Below are positions 60,501 to 64,000 of a stretch of 64,000 nt of DNA, piece after piece. Source of the stretch: Aquanectria penicillioides (taxonomy: Eukaryota > Ascomycota > Sordariomycetes > Hypocreales > Nectriaceae); NCBI GenBank assembly GCA_003415625.1, contig PYIU01000002.1, positions 1-64,000 on the forward strand, written 5' to 3'. How positions within the stretch are numbered: position 1 is the stretch's first letter; every line of letters begins with the position of its first letter. The position numbers were made by a program, and so were the translations under genes. The notes beneath the pieces are model-generated. The model was not told the origin of the DNA. It searched no databases and worked only from the letters and a program-made list of their open reading frames with translations.

Positions 60501-61972
60501 AAGGCTAATGACATCGTCCAGTTGTTTATTCCGTCTCAAGTTTCTGCACATTCTTTCTCTTATTGAGCAGTTTGGAATTGATAAATTGTAGGCGTCCACT
60601 GCAGGGGGGATGTGGTGCGAGGTGATACCTAGCTGCTCTCCCACGTGGGCTGCCCAACTTTGCCAGTCTGGTAGAGATTTCTTGAAACCCTATCCAGATT
60701 CACTGCAGATCCTTGGGCTCAAATGGGGCGAGTTGATGCTTTAGCGAGTACCTGGAGGGGACCCGTGTGGGGTCTCTCAAGGCACAGAATCATCGGAGGA
60801 TTTGCAACGAAGGATAGGATGCAGGTGGGCAATGTGGCTGCCCACAGGCCGATCTGATCTCACAATGAACCACCTCCGCTATGATCGACGTTACAGGTAC
60901 ATTGTCTAGGATCAAGGGGCATTGGACCCACTCCCAAAACACAGCCGCAATTTTAGCACATCATATTGTAGGTTCGCTAGTTTCGAGGATTTCGTACTTG
61001 TTCATATCAGAAGCACCCGTTCTGTTCATGCATCATAGATATTGATTCTTAGACAGCCTGCTAAGTTGGGGATTTTGGCTCAAAGTAATCACTTCGTGGG
61101 AAATCAGTCTTGCTTAAATTTACGAGCATGGGTATGGAGCAACGATCTTGAAATTGTTAGCAAGGATGTTTCAAAGCCTGGCTTCAAATTCCCGTCTGGG
61201 GAAGCCATCGAGCACTAGACCCGCACGCCACACCGCTCAACCACATTAGCTCAAGCGCCACGCCTTTTCTCAAGAGCTAGCTGCACTGCATTCTCTCAGC
61301 TCTGGCTCATAGTTCTAGGGTCCTCATCATGACTACATGGATGTGCCATGTTTGTTTTGTCGTAGATTTATTAATGCCGCACCAAAAGCCTGTCCCATCA
61401 ACGCAGGGCCAAGTCCTTAGGTTGCAAACTTCAACATAAGTTTGGGTGGTTACCGCGCCAGCCTTACACTATCTGGTTGGGCCGAGCGGGCTATCATAGG
61501 ACACTGAGAATCCTAAGCGACCTGGTCGCACACTGCAGCGGGCAACTGTGAAGTCCCGAAATAAAGAAGCAGCTCAATCCATCTCGTTACCAGTACAAGA
61601 GTTATTTATTGTTGCCATCAACTAAAGGTACGGGTGGGAATTTGATTCAACTAGAACGAATGTAGGTAGAAATTGCGAGACTGGCATGACCAGGCTACTA
61701 CTATCTGGCCTGGGCTTGGGATGAGGAGGAGCGCTAAGGCTGTTGGATCAACCCATGCAGTAGCTCTTCGATTAGCGTGCCGGACTACCTGGGCGGCCTG
61801 ATATTGGCACTCCATCACGGGCCATCGCAGCACTCGGCGATGGGGCTGAAGCCGAGGAGGCCATGAATAGTGCAGATATAAAGACATGGTGAGCTCACCG
61901 CAGTTAGTGGAACGCCAGCAAACTGTATTTGGGTCCGATTTGCAAGGGATATCAACAAGTTTGACATTAATC
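57592..61972. other. Large gene-poor interval
   Basis: About 4.4 kb without a recognisable gene. An A-run lies near 58769-58780. 61185-61255 on the minus strand faintly resembles a tRNA. The last part is the promoter of the GMC oxidoreductase. Confidence 0.5.
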
Positions 61973-63965
61973 ATGCGTTCTTTCGCAGCCTGGGTGCTGC
62001 CCTTGGTTCTTCTAGCCAGCTTCCCGGCTGCTAGTACGGCCCTCCCATTCATTGGTGTACTCCTCAACCCGCTCGCGGCTATCATCAAGTCGGCGCTCGC
62101 TGGTGATGGACGCAAAATTGGGCAGCTTGGTGCCCTTGGAGGCGCGCTTGGCCGCGAAGCCACCTTTGACTACATTGTAGTAGGTGGAGGTACGGCTGGA
62201 AACACAGTTGGATACCGTCTGGCCAAGGCTGGCTTCAGTGTTGCGATTCTTGAGGCGGGTTCTTGGTACGAGGTCTCGAAGCCCATCCTCGCCACTTCGC
62301 CAGGCGGCGTTATTGCCGGAAGCGGTTCCAGCCTTCTTGACTCCAATCCATTGCTTGACTGGAAGTTTGCTACCCAGCCTCAGACTCACACCGACAACCG
62401 CGAGATTCACTATGCTCGGGGCAAGACCCTTGGTGGCTCTTCGCAGCTCAACTTCCTCGTCTACCACCGACCCACTAACGGCACCATGGAGAAATGGGCA
62501 GAGGAGGTCGGAGATGAAAGCTATAGGTATGGCTCTTAATTTGATCTATTGTAATGAAATCAGAGCTGACAGACACTGCTTTCGCAGGTGGGATCAAATG
62601 CTACCCCATTTCCAGAGAAGTGCTGCTTTTACTGCTCCAAATGATACCATGCGCGGTACAAATGTAACCACCAAGTATGATAATGAGGTATTTGCCGCTA
62701 CTGGCGGCCCGTTACAGGTCAGCTACGCCAACTTTGTGCCAACTTGGGCCACCCTGGTCGAGAAGGCTCTCAGTTCTCTTGGTCTTCAGAGCACCGATGG
62801 CTTCAGCAACGGCAAATTGCTCGGCTACTCTTACACAACCACCACTGTTAGGCCCAAGAACGCCATCCGAAGTTCATCTGCCGACTTTGTCGAGGCTGCC
62901 CGAAGTGAAAATCTCAAGACGCTCAAGGTCTACACTCAGACTCTTGCAAAGAAAGTCCTTTTTAATGAAAAGAAGAAAGCTACCCACGTTGAGGTCAACT
63001 CGCTAGGTGTCGACTACACCCTCAAAGCTCGCAAAGAGGTTATTGTTAGCGGTGGTGCGTTCCAGTCGCCGCAGATCCTCATGGTTTCGGGCGTCGGCCC
63101 CAAGGAGCACCTCGGACAATTCAACATTAGTATCATTGCCGACCTTCCCGGTGTTGGACAGAATCTTTGGGACCACGTCCTCTTTGGCCCGTCCTTTGAA
63201 GTTGAAGGCCTCGAGGACACCCTTAGCGGGGCCATCAACAACCCTGCCGTCCTCCAAGGTGCCCTTGACGCTTATATCAAGCAACAGGCCGGCCCCTTGA
63301 CTTCCAATCAGGTCGAACTGCTGGGTTGGGAGAAGCTGCCAAAGGAGTACCGATCCAAGTTCTCTGCGGAAACCCTCAAAGCCTTGTCCTTCTTTCCCGA
63401 CGATTGGCCCGAGGTTGAGTTCATCCCCCTAAACGGTTACTCTGACGATTGGACTTTCCCGCTCCTGCAGCAGCCCACTGATGGCAAGAAGTACACCAGT
63501 CTCCTTGGTGCTCTGGTCGCACCCCTCTCTCGCGGCAACATCACCCTCCAGTCCGACTCCACCTTTGATGCTCCTTTGATCAACCCCAATTTCTTGGGAG
63601 ATAAGGGCGATCAAGAAGTCGCGATTGCCATGTACCGACGTCTCCGCGAGGTTGCTCGAGCTGTTCCTTTGAAGGGTGTTGTTGGTGAGGAGGTGTACCC
63701 TGGTACCGAGCACCAGACAGACGAGGAGATTCTTGCTGTACTTCGCAATGGTCTCATGACTGTTTGGCACGCCGCTTGTACTTGCAAGATGGGCAAGTCT
63801 AGCGACAACATGGCCGTTGTCGACTCCAAGGCTCGTGTCTTTGGCGTGAAGGGCCTGCGAGTGGTGGATGCCTCAGCCTTCCCCGTCCTCATTCCTGGCC
63901 ACCCCCAGGGCACTGTGTATGGCCTGGCCGAGAAAATTGCTTATGAAATCATTAATGGCAATTAA
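61973..63965 (+). CDS. Secreted GMC (glucose-methanol-choline) oxidoreductase
   Basis: Two exons, 61973-62526 and 62588-63965, give 643 residues; the intron (GTATGG...TTCGCAG) joins ESYR to WDQM in frame. A signal peptide (MRSFAAWVLPLVLLASFPAA) is followed by the FAD-binding stretch FDYIVVGGGTAGNTVGYRLA and the second GMC signature ARGKTLGGSSQLNFLVY. GMC signature 2 appears as GGAFQSPQILMVSGVG. The C-terminal active-site region reads VWHAACTCKMG with the catalytic-type histidine, then GLRVVDASAFPVLIPGHPQG. The HPQG ending and sequence style resemble versicolorin-B-synthase/patulin-synthase-like and other secreted fungal GMC enzymes that oxidise alcohols. The substrate is unknown. It is GC-rich and fully intact, unlike many genes nearer the telomere. 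Confidence 0.92.
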
Positions 63966-64000
63966 GAATTTACAAATAAATTCCTCTTGGTGCTTGGAAA

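Noticed and set aside
61185..61255. tRNA-like or SINE-like sequence on the minus strand (A-box-like TGGTTGAGCGGT)
   Set aside because: The presumed B-box (GAATTTGAAGCC) matches the consensus poorly and no acceptor stem pairs, so it cannot be supported as a tRNA gene.

Overview
The window is a chromosome end of a filamentous ascomycete (Pezizomycotina). It opens with a TTAGGG-type telomere, written as CCCTAA. The genes carry short (about 45-75 bp) GT-AG introns, and the families present (Zn2Cys6 regulators, CFEM/PTH11-like receptor, questin-oxidase-like, NmrA, DUF3445) are typical of that group. Exon structures were assembled by hand from reading frames, splice signals and family conservation; no search or transcript data was available. 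The species cannot be named from what is seen here.

Layout. 1-1806: telomere joined directly to AT-rich sequence made of two inverted copies of a 381-bp LTR-like element, mutated almost only by C-to-T/G-to-A changes (the signature of repeat-induced point mutation, RIP). 1807-2700: gene-free transition. 2.7-11.0 kb: questin-oxidase-like enzyme, frameshifted double-SnoaL protein, NmrA-like reductase, dihydrodiol-dehydrogenase-like oxidoreductase with one frameshift. 12-20 kb: Dal5-type transporter divergent from a class III aminotransferase, then a carboxymuconolactone-decarboxylase-like protein and a Zn2Cys6 regulator with a frameshift. 20.8-25.3 kb: two divergent type-B carboxylesterases. 26-28 kb: amino-acid permease. 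29-36 kb: cytochrome P450 divergent from a DUF3445 (oxidative N-demethylase-like) haem protein, then an intact Zn2Cys6 regulator paralogous to the first. 36-40 kb: L-rhamnonate-dehydratase-like enzyme divergent from a tannase/feruloyl-esterase-like protein that has a solo LTR in an intron. 41-48 kb: a 474-bp TRIM retrotransposon, a CFEM/PTH11-like receptor and a decayed drug transporter. 49-64 kb: sparse, with an endonuclease/phosphatase-fold protein, a fungal membrane protein, a second amino-acid permease with a frameshift, and an intact secreted GMC oxidoreductase.

How it might work together (inference). Esterases, tannase-like protein, P450, DUF3445 protein, CMD-like protein, dihydrodiol-dehydrogenase-like enzyme, sugar-acid dehydratase, GMC oxidoreductase, permeases and two related regulators read as an accessory catabolic island for plant-derived esters, aromatics and nitrogen compounds. 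The two divergent ester-hydrolase promoters share an identical 15-bp motif made of 7-bp repeats. Several genes are eroded by single-base frameshifts, as expected for a fast-evolving subtelomere, though assembly error must be excluded.
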